From positions 186,001 to 250,000 of the forward strand of contig NZ_VLNV01000001.1 of NCBI RefSeq assembly GCF_009765215.1: a stretch of DNA of 64,000 nt, read 5' to 3'. Made by a program: the position numbers and the translations under genes. This document shows positions 33,285-42,373 of this stretch, in pieces (position 1 is the first letter of the stretch; each line of letters begins with the position of its first letter). This stretch comes from Lysobacter prati (GTDB taxonomy: Bacteria; Pseudomonadota; Gammaproteobacteria; Xanthomonadales; Xanthomonadaceae). A model generated the notes under the pieces. The model was not told the origin of the DNA. It ran no database searches and saw only the letters and a list, made by a program, of their open reading frames with translations.

Positions 33285-34433
33285 ATGACCCTGCAAACCA
33301 AACTGCCGAAGGTCGGCACCACCATCTTCACCGTGATGTCGCAGCTCGCGGTCGAGCACAAGGCCGTGAACCTCGGCCAGGGCTTCCCCGACTTCGCCGT
33401 GCCCAATCGCCTGATCGAGGCGCTGGATCGCGCCATGCGCGACGGCCACAACCAGTACGCGCCGATGACCGGCATCCCGGCGCTGCGCCAGGCCATCGCG
33501 GCCAAGACCGAGCGCTGTTACGGCTATCGACCCGATGCCGACGCCGAGGTCACCGTGGCCTCCGGTGCCAGCGAGGCGATCTTCGATGCGATCGCCGCCG
33601 TGGTGCGGCCGGGCGACGAAGTGATCGTGCTCGACCCCTGCTACGACTGTTACGAGCCGGCAATCGACCTGGCCGGTGGCCGCGCGGTCCATGTCCCGCT
33701 CGACCCGGCGACCTTCGCTCCGGACTGGAGCCTGGTGCGCGCCGCGATCACCGCCAGGACGCGGCTGCTGATGGTCAACTCGCCGCACAACCCGTCCGGC
33801 GCGATGTTCGACGGCGACGACATCGAGCAACTGACCGCGTTGCTGCGCGGCACCGACATCCTGTTGCTGTCGGACGAGGTCTACGAACACATCGTGTTCG
33901 ATGGCCGCGTCCACGAGTCGGTACTGCGCCATGCCGAACTGCGCGAACGCGCCTTCGTCGTGTCGAGCTTCGGCAAGACCTACCACTGCACCGGCTGGAA
34001 GGTCGGCTATTGCATCGCACCGCCGGCGCTGTCGGCCGAGCTGCGCAAGGTGCACCAGTACAACACCTTCTGCACGTTCGCCCCGGCGCAGTGGGCGTTC
34101 GCCGAAATGATCGAAGCCGAACCCGAGCACTACGAGCAGCTCGGCGCGTTCTACCAGGCCAAGCGCGACCGTTTCCGCGAGCAGCTGCTGACCACGCGCC
34201 TTAAGCCGTTGCCGGTGCCGGGCGGCTACTTCCAGCTGGTCGACTATTCGGCGGTGAGCGACCTCGACGATGCCGCGTTCTGCCGCTGGTTGACGATCGA
34301 GAAGGGCGTCGCCGCGATCCCGCTTTCGCCCTTCTACGAAACGCCTCCGCAGGGACAGCGCCTGGCGCGACTGTGCTTTGCCAAGAACGAAGCAACGCTG
34401 GACGCCGCCATCGAGAGGCTGCAGAAGCTATGA
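33285..34433 (+). CDS. PLP-dependent aminotransferase, methionine/glutamine type (YbdL-like)
   Basis: A 382-residue fold-type I class I/II aminotransferase. The start MTLQTKLPKVGTTIFTVMSQ leads into LGQGFPDF, typical of YbdL and kynurenine/glutamine transaminase K-like enzymes. PLP is expected at Lys231 in SSFGKTYHCTGWKVGY; NSPHNPSGAMF and SDEVYEHIVFD hold other cofactor contacts. It would transaminate methionine or aromatic amino acids, perhaps with glutamine as donor. The stop overlaps the ATG of the amidase gene by 4 bp, a strong sign of joint function. Confidence 0.9.
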   Translation: MTLQTKLPKVGTTIFTVMSQLAVEHKAVNLGQGFPDFAVPNRLIEALDRAMRDGHNQYAPMTGIPALRQAIAAKTERCYGYRPDADAEVTVASGASEAIFDAIAAVVRPGDEVIVLDPCYDCYEPAIDLAGGRAVHVPLDPATFAPDWSLVRAAITARTRLLMVNSPHNPSGAMFDGDDIEQLTALLRGTDILLLSDEVYEHIVFDGRVHESVLRHAELRERAFVVSSFGKTYHCTGWKVGYCIAPPALSAELRKVHQYNTFCTFAPAQWAFAEMIEAEPEHYEQLGAFYQAKRDRFREQLLTTRLKPLPVPGGYFQLVDYSAVSDLDDAAFCRWLTIEKGVAAIPLSPFYETPPQGQRLARLCFAKNEATLDAAIERLQKL

Positions 34434-35257
34434 CATCTGATTCCATGCCTTCAGCACCGACGACCAACCTGCGGGTTTCGCTGGTCCAGGGCGAGACCCG
34501 CTGGCACGATCCGGCCGGCAACCGCGAGTACTACGGTCGCCTGATCGCGCCGCTGCACGGCACGACCGACCTGGTGATCCTGCCGGAGACGTTCACCAGC
34601 GGTTTCTCCAACGACGCGATCGGCAATGCCGAAGGGATGGACGGCCCGACCGTGGCGTGGATCGGCGAACAGGCGCGCAAGCTCGACGCGGCGGTGATGG
34701 GCAGCGTGCAGCTGCGCACCCACGAGGGCGTCTTCAACCGGCTGCTGTTCGCCACGCCCGACGGTGCGTTGAGCACCTACGACAAGCGCCATCTGTTCCG
34801 CTATGCCCGCGAGCACGAGCGTTATGCCGCAGGTCGCGATCGCCTCGTGCTGGAGTGGCGCGGTTGGCGGATCTGCCCGCTGGTCTGCTACGACCTGCGC
34901 TTCCCCGTGTTCTCGCGCAACCGGTTCGACGTCGAACGCCCCGGCCAGCTCGACTACGACCTGCTGGTCTTCGTCGCCAACTGGCCGTCGGCGCGCAGCT
35001 ATCCGTGGAAGACACTGCTGCGCGCACGCGCGATCGAGAACCTGAGCTACGTCGCCGCGGTCAATCGAGTCGGCACCGACGGCAATGGCCTGCACTATGC
35101 CGGCGACAGCGCGGTGATCGACTTCGTCGGTCACCCGGTCAGCGAATGCGCCGATGAGGAAGTGGTGGTCACCACGACCCTGCTCGCCGCTGAACTTGCG
35201 TCACACCGGGAACGCTTCCCGGCCATGCTCGACGGCGATGCCTTCGAGCTGAAATGA
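34430..35257 (+). CDS. omega-amidase-like nitrilase family protein (YafV-like)
   Basis: A 275-residue carbon-nitrogen hydrolase. The nitrilase triad is Glu53 (LPETFTSGFS), Lys119 (TYDKRHLFRY) and Cys153 (PLVCYDLRFPVF). Omega-amidases hydrolyse alpha-ketoglutaramate or alpha-ketosuccinamate, the products of glutamine or asparagine transamination, so coupling to the aminotransferase upstream makes the pair irreversible. Start at 34430 is set by the ATGA overlap. The 229 bp after this gene hold no gene I can support. Confidence 0.9.
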   Translation: MTSDSMPSAPTTNLRVSLVQGETRWHDPAGNREYYGRLIAPLHGTTDLVILPETFTSGFSNDAIGNAEGMDGPTVAWIGEQARKLDAAVMGSVQLRTHEGVFNRLLFATPDGALSTYDKRHLFRYAREHERYAAGRDRLVLEWRGWRICPLVCYDLRFPVFSRNRFDVERPGQLDYDLLVFVANWPSARSYPWKTLLRARAIENLSYVAAVNRVGTDGNGLHYAGDSAVIDFVGHPVSECADEEVVVTTTLLAAELASHRERFPAMLDGDAFELK

Positions 35258-35486
35258 ACGGGCAGCGGCGCGCGTTCGCGCCGCCGATCTCGCCCCTCCT
35301 CATGCGGGCGTGAACGCAACAAGCCGACGCGCGGCGCTGCCGTCGCCGCGACGTCGCGCTCCACCGGGTTTACACTGCGCCTGCCGCGCTAGCGAACGCG
35401 GCCAAGCGTTTCGACACGGACGCCGGCGCGACGCGCCCGCCATCACCGGACTTGCCGCTCCGGCTCCTCAACAGGGAGTCCAGGCC

Positions 35487-35951
35487 ATGTCATCCCCACG
35501 CCTTGAAGAGTTCCTTCATTCCAATCGCGTCGACTACGACACGATGACGCATCCGCATGCGTTCACCGCCCAGGCCACCGCGGCCAGCGCCCATATCGAC
35601 CAGAACGAGATGGCCAAGACCGTCATGGTCCGTCTCGACGGCAAACTGGCGATGGCGGTGATCCCGTCCAGCCAGTGGCTGGACCTTGCCAGCCTGCGCC
35701 AGGTCAGCGGCGCGCGCGAGGTGTCGCTCGCCAGCGAATCCGATTTCAAGGACCGCTTCCCCGAATGCGAGGTCGGCGCGATGCCGCCCTTCGGCAACCT
35801 CTACGGCATGGAGGTGTATGCCGCCGACAGCCTCTCCGAAGATGCGCGCATCGCCTTCAATGCCGGCAACCACCGCGAGTTGATGCGGATGGGCTGGGGC
35901 GATTTCGAGCGGCTGGTGCACCCGCGCGTGGTCCATCTCACCCGCCATTAG
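35487..35951 (+). CDS. YbaK/aminoacyl-tRNA deacylase-domain protein
   Basis: A 154-residue single-domain member of the YbaK/ProX group, which hydrolyses misacylated tRNA or related esters in trans. The opening SSPRLEEFLHSNRVDYDTMT and the core QNEMAKTVMVRLDGKLAMAV contain the conserved Lys of the family; GNLYGMEVYAADSL and FNAGNHRELMRMGWGDFERL complete it. An AGGGAG sequence sits about 9 bp before the ATG. Substrate tRNA cannot be told. Confidence 0.87.
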   Translation: MSSPRLEEFLHSNRVDYDTMTHPHAFTAQATAASAHIDQNEMAKTVMVRLDGKLAMAVIPSSQWLDLASLRQVSGAREVSLASESDFKDRFPECEVGAMPPFGNLYGMEVYAADSLSEDARIAFNAGNHRELMRMGWGDFERLVHPRVVHLTRH

Positions 35952-35960
35952 GGTTGCTGT

Positions 35961-36010
35961 TGTGGGAGGGGCTTCAGCCCTGCGGCCCACCCGCGGGCAG
36001 CCTCTCCCAC
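35961..36010. repeat. imperfect inverted repeat TGTGGGAGGGGCT
   Basis: TGTGGGAGGGGCTTCAGCCC at the left and AGCCTCTCCCAC at the right form a long imperfect hairpin, 11 of 12 pairs in the outer arms. It resembles a dispersed intergenic repeat common in pseudomonads and xanthomonads. It lies between the YbaK-like and AsmA-like genes and could act as a terminator. Confidence 0.55.
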
Positions 36011-36061
36011 CCCATGCCGGCGTGATGCCGTTTCTCACAAAGCGTTGGCTAAGCTGCGCGC

Positions 36062-38302
36062 ATGAACAGCGCCCCCTTGCACAGCCGGCTGCAGTCGTAC
36101 TGGAATCGCCTTCCGCCGAACGTGCGCCCGTGGCTCAGGCGCATCGTGCTGGGGTTGCTGATCCTTTATGCGACCTACTTCCTGCTCGGCAACCTGTTCC
36201 TCAATACGCCGCTGGGACCGTGGGTCGCCAACCGCAAGCCGGAGAAATTCCAGATCCAGTGGGGTCCGGGCATTACCCTTTGGCCCGGCCGCGTGACCGT
36301 CTGGGACGTGGACATGAAGGGGCAGGTCGGCCGCACCCGTTGGTCGGTGCAGGCCGGCAAGGCGAAGGGACGGGTGGCGATCCTGCCGCTGCTGCACAAG
36401 GAAGTCCGGGTGCCGGATGTGGAAGCGTTCGACGTGTCCGGCGGTGCCGACCTGCTCGAGGCTCGCAAGCCGCCGCCGCAGCCGCGCCCCGGTGGATGGG
36501 TACTGCGCTTTGATCGCATCCACACCGACTCGATCAAGGCGGGCCACTTCGCCGGTCTCGAACTGCAGGGGCCGGGCAGCGCCGAGGTCGGCTTCTACAA
36601 GCAGCTTCGCGGCGGCCCGCTTGAGCTGATGCCATCGACCGCGCACTTCGACAAGGCACGCATTGTCTTCAAGGGCGACACGTTGCTGCACGATGCCCGC
36701 ATCGATGCGCGCTTCGCGATTGCGCGCCATACCCGCGCGCAGGCACCCGGCATCCGCAAGTTGCTGATGACGGATGCCGAACTCCGCCTGGACGGCCTGT
36801 CGGCGGCGGTGAAGACCGTCACCGACAAGCAGGGAAAGGTGACGATCTCGACCGTGCCTGGTCAGGGGCGGGCACACGCCAATCTGGCGTTTGCACGCGG
36901 GTCGCTCAAACCCGGCAGCACGCTTCGCTGGCACATGCCTGTGACCGGTACCGACATCGCCGGCAAGCCGCGCGAAGGCGCGCTGGACTTCATGTTGGAT
37001 GTCGATCGCGACATCGTGTTCAAGGCGAAGGCGCCTGCGCAGGAAGGCAAGCCGCTATTTCTCGACGCCGACCTGCGTCTTCGCGGCACCGACATTCCGC
37101 TGCAGGATTTCAAGGCGGCCCTGCCGCGCACTTCCGGTCACGTGGTGGGGCGTTGGGAGTTCTCGTCGCTGCGCTGGTTGGGCAACCTGTTCAATGCGCC
37201 CTGGCTGGCGCTGGACGGGTCCGGTGCGGTCGATGCCGACGTCCAGGTCGTCAATGGCAAGATCGCCGCCGGCAGCCGTTTTGGCATTCCCGCGGTCGAT
37301 GCCGTGGCGCACGTCATGGGCAGCCGCATCCAGGGGCGCGCGCGCGCCACAGGCCGACTCGATGCCGGCCCCAACGACGAGCTGCTGCCCTATCTCGAAC
37401 TGGTGATGGATCGCTTCAACATCGCGGCAGAGGACGCGCCCAATCGACCCTACGTGGAAGGGCAGAACCTGCGACTGGACCTGCAGACGGTCTCCGGGCT
37501 GGAGCGCGAGAAGCTCAGAAAGCCGGGCGCAGTGAAGGAAGTCCGCGACGCGCTGCGCGCGCACCTGGTTTTCGCCGACGCGCGTGTTCCCGACCTGCGC
37601 GTCTACAACCGCTACCTGCCGGTGGCGCAGATGCGCTTCGAAGGTGGGGCCGGAACGGTCAGCGGCGACGTGGTCCTCGATGGCGCCGGCACGGTCGGCA
37701 CCGGTGTGGTGCGGGTCAAGGGTAGCGGCACGCAGCTCCATTTCGCCGGCATCGCGCTGCGCGGCAACATCGACGTCAACACGCAGCTGCGCCGCGCTGA
37801 CCTGACCGGCCACAACTTCAACATCGACGGCAGCCGGGTGGCGTTGACCAACATGAGTTTCACCGAGCCCGGAGGCGAGTCTCGCAGCGGCTGGTGGGCG
37901 CGGATCGAGCTGCAACGGGCGCGGATGGACTGGGACAGGCCGGCCACGGTCAACGGCCGCGCCAACATCACCATGAAGGACGTCGGCTTCCTGCTGGCGC
38001 TGTTCTCGCGCAAGCGCGACTACCCCAAATGGGTGTTCAAGATGATCGACTCCGGGCAGGCCCAGGTCAGCGCCAACGTGCAGTGGCGGGACGACGTGCT
38101 GGTGCTCGACCGGGTCGAGGCCAGCAACCAGCGCTACGACCTCAAGGCCCGGCTGCGCCTGAAGGGCAAGAGCCGCGTCGGCAGCCTGTACGCGAACTGG
38201 GGCGTGCTCAGTTGTGCGGTGGCCGTCAACAACGGCCAGCGCGATTTCCACATGATCCGCGCCAAGCAGTGGTACGAGTCGCAACCCAACCTGCTGCGCT
38301 GA
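36062..38302 (+). CDS. large AsmA-like envelope protein
   Basis: A 746-residue protein with one N-terminal membrane helix (IVLGLLILYATYFLLGNLFL) and a long beta-rich periplasmic part. The strand pattern (GRVTVWDVDMKGQVGRTRWS, GADLLEARKPPPQPR, ANVQWRDDVLVLDRVEASNQ) is that of AsmA/DUF748-like proteins that form hydrophobic grooves for lipid transport between membranes. The exact family is not certain. It ends 81 bp before the nfeD gene and is otherwise alone. Confidence 0.65.
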   Translation: MNSAPLHSRLQSYWNRLPPNVRPWLRRIVLGLLILYATYFLLGNLFLNTPLGPWVANRKPEKFQIQWGPGITLWPGRVTVWDVDMKGQVGRTRWSVQAGKAKGRVAILPLLHKEVRVPDVEAFDVSGGADLLEARKPPPQPRPGGWVLRFDRIHTDSIKAGHFAGLELQGPGSAEVGFYKQLRGGPLELMPSTAHFDKARIVFKGDTLLHDARIDARFAIARHTRAQAPGIRKLLMTDAELRLDGLSAAVKTVTDKQGKVTISTVPGQGRAHANLAFARGSLKPGSTLRWHMPVTGTDIAGKPREGALDFMLDVDRDIVFKAKAPAQEGKPLFLDADLRLRGTDIPLQDFKAALPRTSGHVVGRWEFSSLRWLGNLFNAPWLALDGSGAVDADVQVVNGKIAAGSRFGIPAVDAVAHVMGSRIQGRARATGRLDAGPNDELLPYLELVMDRFNIAAEDAPNRPYVEGQNLRLDLQTVSGLEREKLRKPGAVKEVRDALRAHLVFADARVPDLRVYNRYLPVAQMRFEGGAGTVSGDVVLDGAGTVGTGVVRVKGSGTQLHFAGIALRGNIDVNTQLRRADLTGHNFNIDGSRVALTNMSFTEPGGESRSGWWARIELQRARMDWDRPATVNGRANITMKDVGFLLALFSRKRDYPKWVFKMIDSGQAQVSANVQWRDDVLVLDRVEASNQRYDLKARLRLKGKSRVGSLYANWGVLSCAVAVNNGQRDFHMIRAKQWYESQPNLLR

Positions 38303-38383
38303 GTTTCCCGCTTCCGTTTCCTTAACAGGCGGTGGTGTTTACTCGTATTGCGGCGGGCGCTTTGCGCGCTCGTCGGCGCACCG

Positions 38384-39826
38384 ATGAACGTGCACTTCCG
38401 ATCGTGGATGTTTGCCTGCGCGCTGCTGGTGGCGGCGTTGCCCGTGAGTGCGCAGTCTCCATCTGCACAGCCGGCGGGCGCGGTCCTGCTGCTCGACATC
38501 AAGGGCGGGATCGGTCCGGCCACGCGCGATTACCTTCGCAGCGGGCTCAAGCGCGCCAGCGATGAACATGCCCGGGCGGTGGTGCTGCGCATCGACACAC
38601 CCGGTGGCCTCGATGCGGCCACGCGCGACATCAACCAGGCGATCCTCGCATCGCCCGTTCCGGTCATTGCCTGGGTCGCGCCGGAGGGCGCGCACGCCGC
38701 CAGCGCCGGAACCTACATCCTCTATGCCTGCCACCTGGCGGCAATGGCGCCGGCGACGTCGCTCGGTGCCGCCACACCTGTATCGATGGGCGGGTTCGGT
38801 GCCGGGCCGGCTCCGGAACGAAAACCGGCCCCGGATAAACCTCTCGGGCAAGGCGAGCCACCCGCCGGGGATTCGAGTCAACGAAGCCCGCCAGCCACCA
38901 CGCCATCGCCGCGCCACGAGCCGCCCGATGCAATGTCGCGCAAGGTGACCAACGACGCCGTCGCGTATCTGCGAAGCCTGGCCGAACTGCGCGGACGCAA
39001 TGGAGACTTCGCCGAGGCCGCCGTGCGCGACGCGGCGACGCTGACGGGGACGCAGGCGCTGTCGCAGGGAGTGATCGAGATCGTCGCAGGCGACACCGAC
39101 CAGTTGCTGCGCCAGGCGCACGGCCGCAAGGTGCGGCTGGCGCAGGGCGAGACGACGCTCGATCTCGTTGGCCAACCGGTGTCCGTGGTGGCGCCGGACT
39201 GGCGCGCGCGCCTGCTGGCCGTGCTCACCGAGCCGACGGTGGCGTACCTGCTGTTGCTGATCGGCCTGTACGGGCTGGTGTTCGAAGGCTACAGCCCCGG
39301 CGCAATCCTGCCCGGCGTGGTCGGTGCGATCTGCCTGCTGCTGGCTGCGTACGGCCTGCAGGTGCTGCCGGTGAACTACGCCGGTGTCGCCTTGATCGTG
39401 CTGGGCGTGGCGCTGATGGCCATCGAGTTCGCGATGCCGGGCGTTGGCGCGGCCGGATTCGGTGGCCTGGTCGCGCTGGTGGCCGGTTCGCTGATCCTGT
39501 TCGACACGCAGGTGCCTGGCTTCGGCGTGCCCGGCGGATTGATCGCCGGCATCGGCGTTGCCAGCGCATTGGTCTTCATGGGGATGATCTGGCTGGCCTC
39601 GCGGGCGCGACGACAACCGGTGGTCAGCGGCCAGGAAGAAATGATCGGCCAACTGGCGGTGGCCACTCGCGACTTCGACGGTGCAGGACAGGTGCATATC
39701 CGCGGCGAGCACTGGCAGGCGCGTTCGAAGGTGCCGGTGCGGCGCGGGCAGGCGGTGCGCGTGCTGGCCCTGGACGGACTGGTGCTGCGCGTGGCGCCGG
39801 ACGAGGAAACGACGGCTACCCAATGA
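38384..39826 (+). CDS. NfeD-family membrane-bound ClpP-class serine protease
   Basis: A 480-residue protein with a signal peptide, an N-terminal ClpP-like protease domain, a 4-5-helix membrane part and a C-terminal OB-fold. The catalytic Ser is expected at 108 in GAHAASAGTYILYA and the Lys at 187 in SRKVTNDAVAY. A Pro-rich insert (about residues 136-184: PAPERKPAPDKPLGQGEPPA and onwards) lies in the active-site region. NfeD proteases act on slipin partners, and the slipin gene follows 26 bp later. Start 38384 is preferred to 38348 for its signal peptide. Confidence 0.92.
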   Translation: MNVHFRSWMFACALLVAALPVSAQSPSAQPAGAVLLLDIKGGIGPATRDYLRSGLKRASDEHARAVVLRIDTPGGLDAATRDINQAILASPVPVIAWVAPEGAHAASAGTYILYACHLAAMAPATSLGAATPVSMGGFGAGPAPERKPAPDKPLGQGEPPAGDSSQRSPPATTPSPRHEPPDAMSRKVTNDAVAYLRSLAELRGRNGDFAEAAVRDAATLTGTQALSQGVIEIVAGDTDQLLRQAHGRKVRLAQGETTLDLVGQPVSVVAPDWRARLLAVLTEPTVAYLLLLIGLYGLVFEGYSPGAILPGVVGAICLLLAAYGLQVLPVNYAGVALIVLGVALMAIEFAMPGVGAAGFGGLVALVAGSLILFDTQVPGFGVPGGLIAGIGVASALVFMGMIWLASRARRQPVVSGQEEMIGQLAVATRDFDGAGQVHIRGEHWQARSKVPVRRGQAVRVLALDGLVLRVAPDEETTATQ

Positions 39827-39852
39827 ACGCATTCCACTGAAGGAGAGCTTCC

Positions 39853-40614
39853 ATGTACCTGGCGATGTACCTCCCGGTGATCGTGCTGCTGGCGGTGATC
39901 CTGATCGGCGCGATCAAAGTGCTGCGCGAGTACGAACGCGGTGTCGTGTTCCAGCTTGGCCGCTTCTGGAAGGTCAAGGGGCCGGGTCTGATCCTGCTGA
40001 TACCGGTGGTGCAGCAGATGGTTCGGGTGGACCTGCGCACCGTGGTGATGGACGTGCCGCCGCAGGACGTGATCTCGCGCGACAACGTCTCGGTGCAGGT
40101 CAACGCGGTGGTGTACTTCCGCGTGGTCGATCCACAGAAGGCGATCATCAACGTGGAGCATTTCTACGAAGCCACCAGCCAGTTGGCGCAGACCACGCTG
40201 CGCTCGGTGCTGGGGCAGCACGAACTCGACGAGATGCTGGCCGAGCGGGAGAAGCTCAACGAGGACATCCGCAACATCCTCGACAGCCAGACCGACGCCT
40301 GGGGCGTCAAGGTCGCCAATGTCGAGATCAAGCGGGTCGACCTCAACGAGACGATGGTCCGCGCGATCGCGCGCCAGGCCGAGGCAGAACGCGTGCGCCG
40401 GGCCAAGGTGATCCACGCCGAAGGCGAGCGCCAGGCGGCGGCGATGCTGGTCGAGGCGGGACGCTTGCTGGGCGGTGATCCGCGCGCGATCCAGTTGCGC
40501 TACCTGCAGACGTTGACCGAGATCGCCGGCGAGAAGAGCTCGACGATCGTGTTCCCGCTGCCGATGGAGCTGATACAGCTGTGGGTGGACAGGGGCAGGG
40601 AAGGGAAGTCGTAA
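39853..40614 (+). CDS. slipin (stomatin/SPFH family)
   Basis: A 253-residue membrane-organising protein with one N-terminal hairpin ([20 protein letters not shown]) and an SPFH domain. Hallmarks are [39 protein letters not shown] and [20 protein letters not shown]. The C-terminal coiled coil ([20 protein letters not shown]) mediates oligomers. It partners the NfeD protease in quality control of the membrane. GGAGAG precedes the ATG. A perfect terminator follows. Confidence 0.95.
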   Translation: MYLAMYLPVIVLLAVILIGAIKVLREYERGVVFQLGRFWKVKGPGLILLIPVVQQMVRVDLRTVVMDVPPQDVISRDNVSVQVNAVVYFRVVDPQKAIINVEHFYEATSQLAQTTLRSVLGQHELDEMLAEREKLNEDIRNILDSQTDAWGVKVANVEIKRVDLNETMVRAIARQAEAERVRRAKVIHAEGERQAAAMLVEAGRLLGGDPRAIQLRYLQTLTEIAGEKSSTIVFPLPMELIQLWVDRGREGKS

Positions 40615-40624
40615 GCCTGGAAAA

Positions 40625-40650
40625 ACAAAGGGCGCCGAAGCGCCCTTTGT
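40625..40650. terminator. rho-independent terminator, nfeD-slipin and rluB
   Basis: ACAAAGGGCGC / GCGCCCTTTGT, an 11-bp perfect stem with a CGAA loop, followed by a T-rich tail. It lies between the slipin gene (+) and the end of rluB (-). Confidence 0.88.
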
Positions 40651-40672
40651 CATTTCATCTTTTCAGCAACGA

Positions 40673-42373
40673 TCAAGCGCCGCCGCGGGGACCGCGACCG
40701 CCACCGGGGCGTCCGCCACCGCGCGGACCGCCCGGACGCGGGCCGCCGGCCGGACGGCCAGCGCCGCCCGGACGTGCACCGCCACCGGGACGACCACCCG
40801 GACCACCGTGACCGCCCGGACCGCCGGGACCGCCGCCATCCGGACGGCCGCCGCCACCGGGGCGACCGCCAGCCGGACGCGGGGCGCGCGGCTTGTCGCC
40901 GTACGGATTGAAGGCGCCCGGATTGGCGTGATCGGACGGGAAGCTCGGCGCGTTGCCCGGATGTCCATAAGGACGCGAGCTGCGCTGTCCCTGGCCCTGG
41001 CCGCCACCACCGCCGCCGCCTTCACGACGCGGACCGCGCTCGCCGAAGCCGCCGCGGCCTTCGCCGCCGAAGCCACCGGAGCGCTCGCCGCCGTAACCGC
41101 CGCCACCGGGACGGCCGCCGCCGCCCGGACGCGGACCCTTGCCGCCCTGCGGACGACCCTGGCCCGGACCCTTGCCGCGGCCATCCGGATTGCGATGGCC
41201 GCTCGGACCGGTGCTGACACCGTCCGGCACGTACCAGGTGCGGAATGCCGCCGGATTGCCATCCGGCAACGGCTTCGGACCCTTTTCCTTGCGCTGCTTG
41301 AACGGCTTCTGCGACTGGTTGGCGGCGGCTTCGCCGCTGACCGTCAGGCCGCCGTGCTTGCGCGGGCCGCCACGGCCACGACCGCCGCGATCTTCGCGCA
41401 CGTGGTCGAAGCGACGCAGCTCACGGCCTTCGTCGGCGGTGTTGTGGCCGCCGACATAACCATTGGAACGGGCACGACCGGTGAGGTCGATCGTGGCCTT
41501 GGTCGCCTTGCGCTGGCCGATCACCGGCTGCAGCGTCAGCGACGACGGCGCACCGTCCTCGAGGCCGAGCTTGTTGCGCAGTGCTTCGACCGCATCCGAC
41601 GCCAGCTCGCGTGATTGGCCACGCAGCAGCTCGCGCGGCAGCGCGACGTCGCCGTAGCGCACGCGCTTGAGGCGGCTGACCTGGCAACCCTGCGATTCCC
41701 ACAGGCGGCGCACTTCGCGGTTGCGGCCTTCCTTGACCACGACGCGAAACCAGTCGTGCGAATCGGTGCCGCCGATGCGTTCGATCTCGTCGAACTTGGC
41801 CGGACCGTCTTCGAGCGCGACGCCACGGGCGAGGCGGTCGACGATGTTCTCGGGGACGACGTCCTGGCCTTCCGGCGCGCGCACGCGGCAGACGTACTCG
41901 CGTTCGACTTCGAACGAGGGGTGCATCAGCGCGTTGGCCAGTTCACCGTCGGTGCTCAGCAGCAGCAGGCCGGTGGTGTTGATGTCGAGGCGGCCGATGG
42001 CGATCCAGCGCGCGCCCTTGAGGGCGGGCAGGGACTCGAACACGGTCGGGCGGCCTTCGGGGTCTTCGCGCGTGGTCACTTCGCCTTCGGGCTTGTTGTA
42101 CATCAGCACGCGCGAGGGGTCGGTCAGCGCGCTGGCGACGAACGAACGTCCGTCGAGCTCGACCTTGTCGCCACTCTTGACGCTCATGCCTACCTGCGCG
42201 ATCTCACCGTTCACCTTCACCAGGCCGTCGGCGATGCGCTGCTCGAGCGCGCGGCGCGAACCAAGTCCGGCCTGGGCCAGGACCTTGTGCAGGCGCTCTT
42301 CCAGCCGCGGCGCTTCGCCGGTGGTGTCGGTGATGCGCTTGAGGGTGAGCTTGCGGCTCTTTTCTTCAGTCAT
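40673..42373 (-). CDS. rluB: 23S rRNA pseudouridine synthase RluB with a long Gly/Arg tail
   Basis: A 566-residue RsuA/RluB-type enzyme, which makes pseudouridine in 23S rRNA. Residues about 24-75 form an S4 RNA-binding domain (RLHKVLAQAGLGSRRALEQR), and the catalytic Asp130 lies in IGRLDINTTGLLLL. The catalytic part ends by about residue 300. From about 310 to 566 the chain is a disordered, Gly/Arg/Pro-rich, RGG-like tail with stretches such as RGGRGRGGPRKHGG and GGGRPGGGGYGGERSGG, far longer than in E. coli RluB. Its end reads GGGRPGGGRGPRGGA. It overlaps scpB by 8 bp. Confidence 0.92.
   Translation of the reverse strand: MTEEKSRKLTLKRITDTTGEAPRLEERLHKVLAQAGLGSRRALEQRIADGLVKVNGEIAQVGMSVKSGDKVELDGRSFVASALTDPSRVLMYNKPEGEVTTREDPEGRPTVFESLPALKGARWIAIGRLDINTTGLLLLSTDGELANALMHPSFEVEREYVCRVRAPEGQDVVPENIVDRLARGVALEDGPAKFDEIERIGGTDSHDWFRVVVKEGRNREVRRLWESQGCQVSRLKRVRYGDVALPRELLRGQSRELASDAVEALRNKLGLEDGAPSSLTLQPVIGQRKATKATIDLTGRARSNGYVGGHNTADEGRELRRFDHVREDRGGRGRGGPRKHGGLTVSGEAAANQSQKPFKQRKEKGPKPLPDGNPAAFRTWYVPDGVSTGPSGHRNPDGRGKGPGQGRPQGGKGPRPGGGGRPGGGGYGGERSGGFGGEGRGGFGERGPRREGGGGGGGQGQGQRSSRPYGHPGNAPSFPSDHANPGAFNPYGDKPRAPRPAGGRPGGGGRPDGGGPGGPGGHGGPGGRPGGGARPGGAGRPAGGPRPGGPRGGGRPGGGRGPRGGA

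Noticed and set aside
40673-41300. Tandem repeats in the rluB 3' part as a possible CRISPR-like or satellite array
   Set aside because: The repeats are irregular and keep the reading frame, coding for GGG/RPGG units; no spacers of constant length.
40808-41614. 268-residue + strand frame rich in Ala, Arg and Thr
   Set aside because: It lies exactly opposite the Gly/Arg tail and part of the core of rluB; the composition is that of an antisense shadow in GC-rich repeats and there is no start signal.
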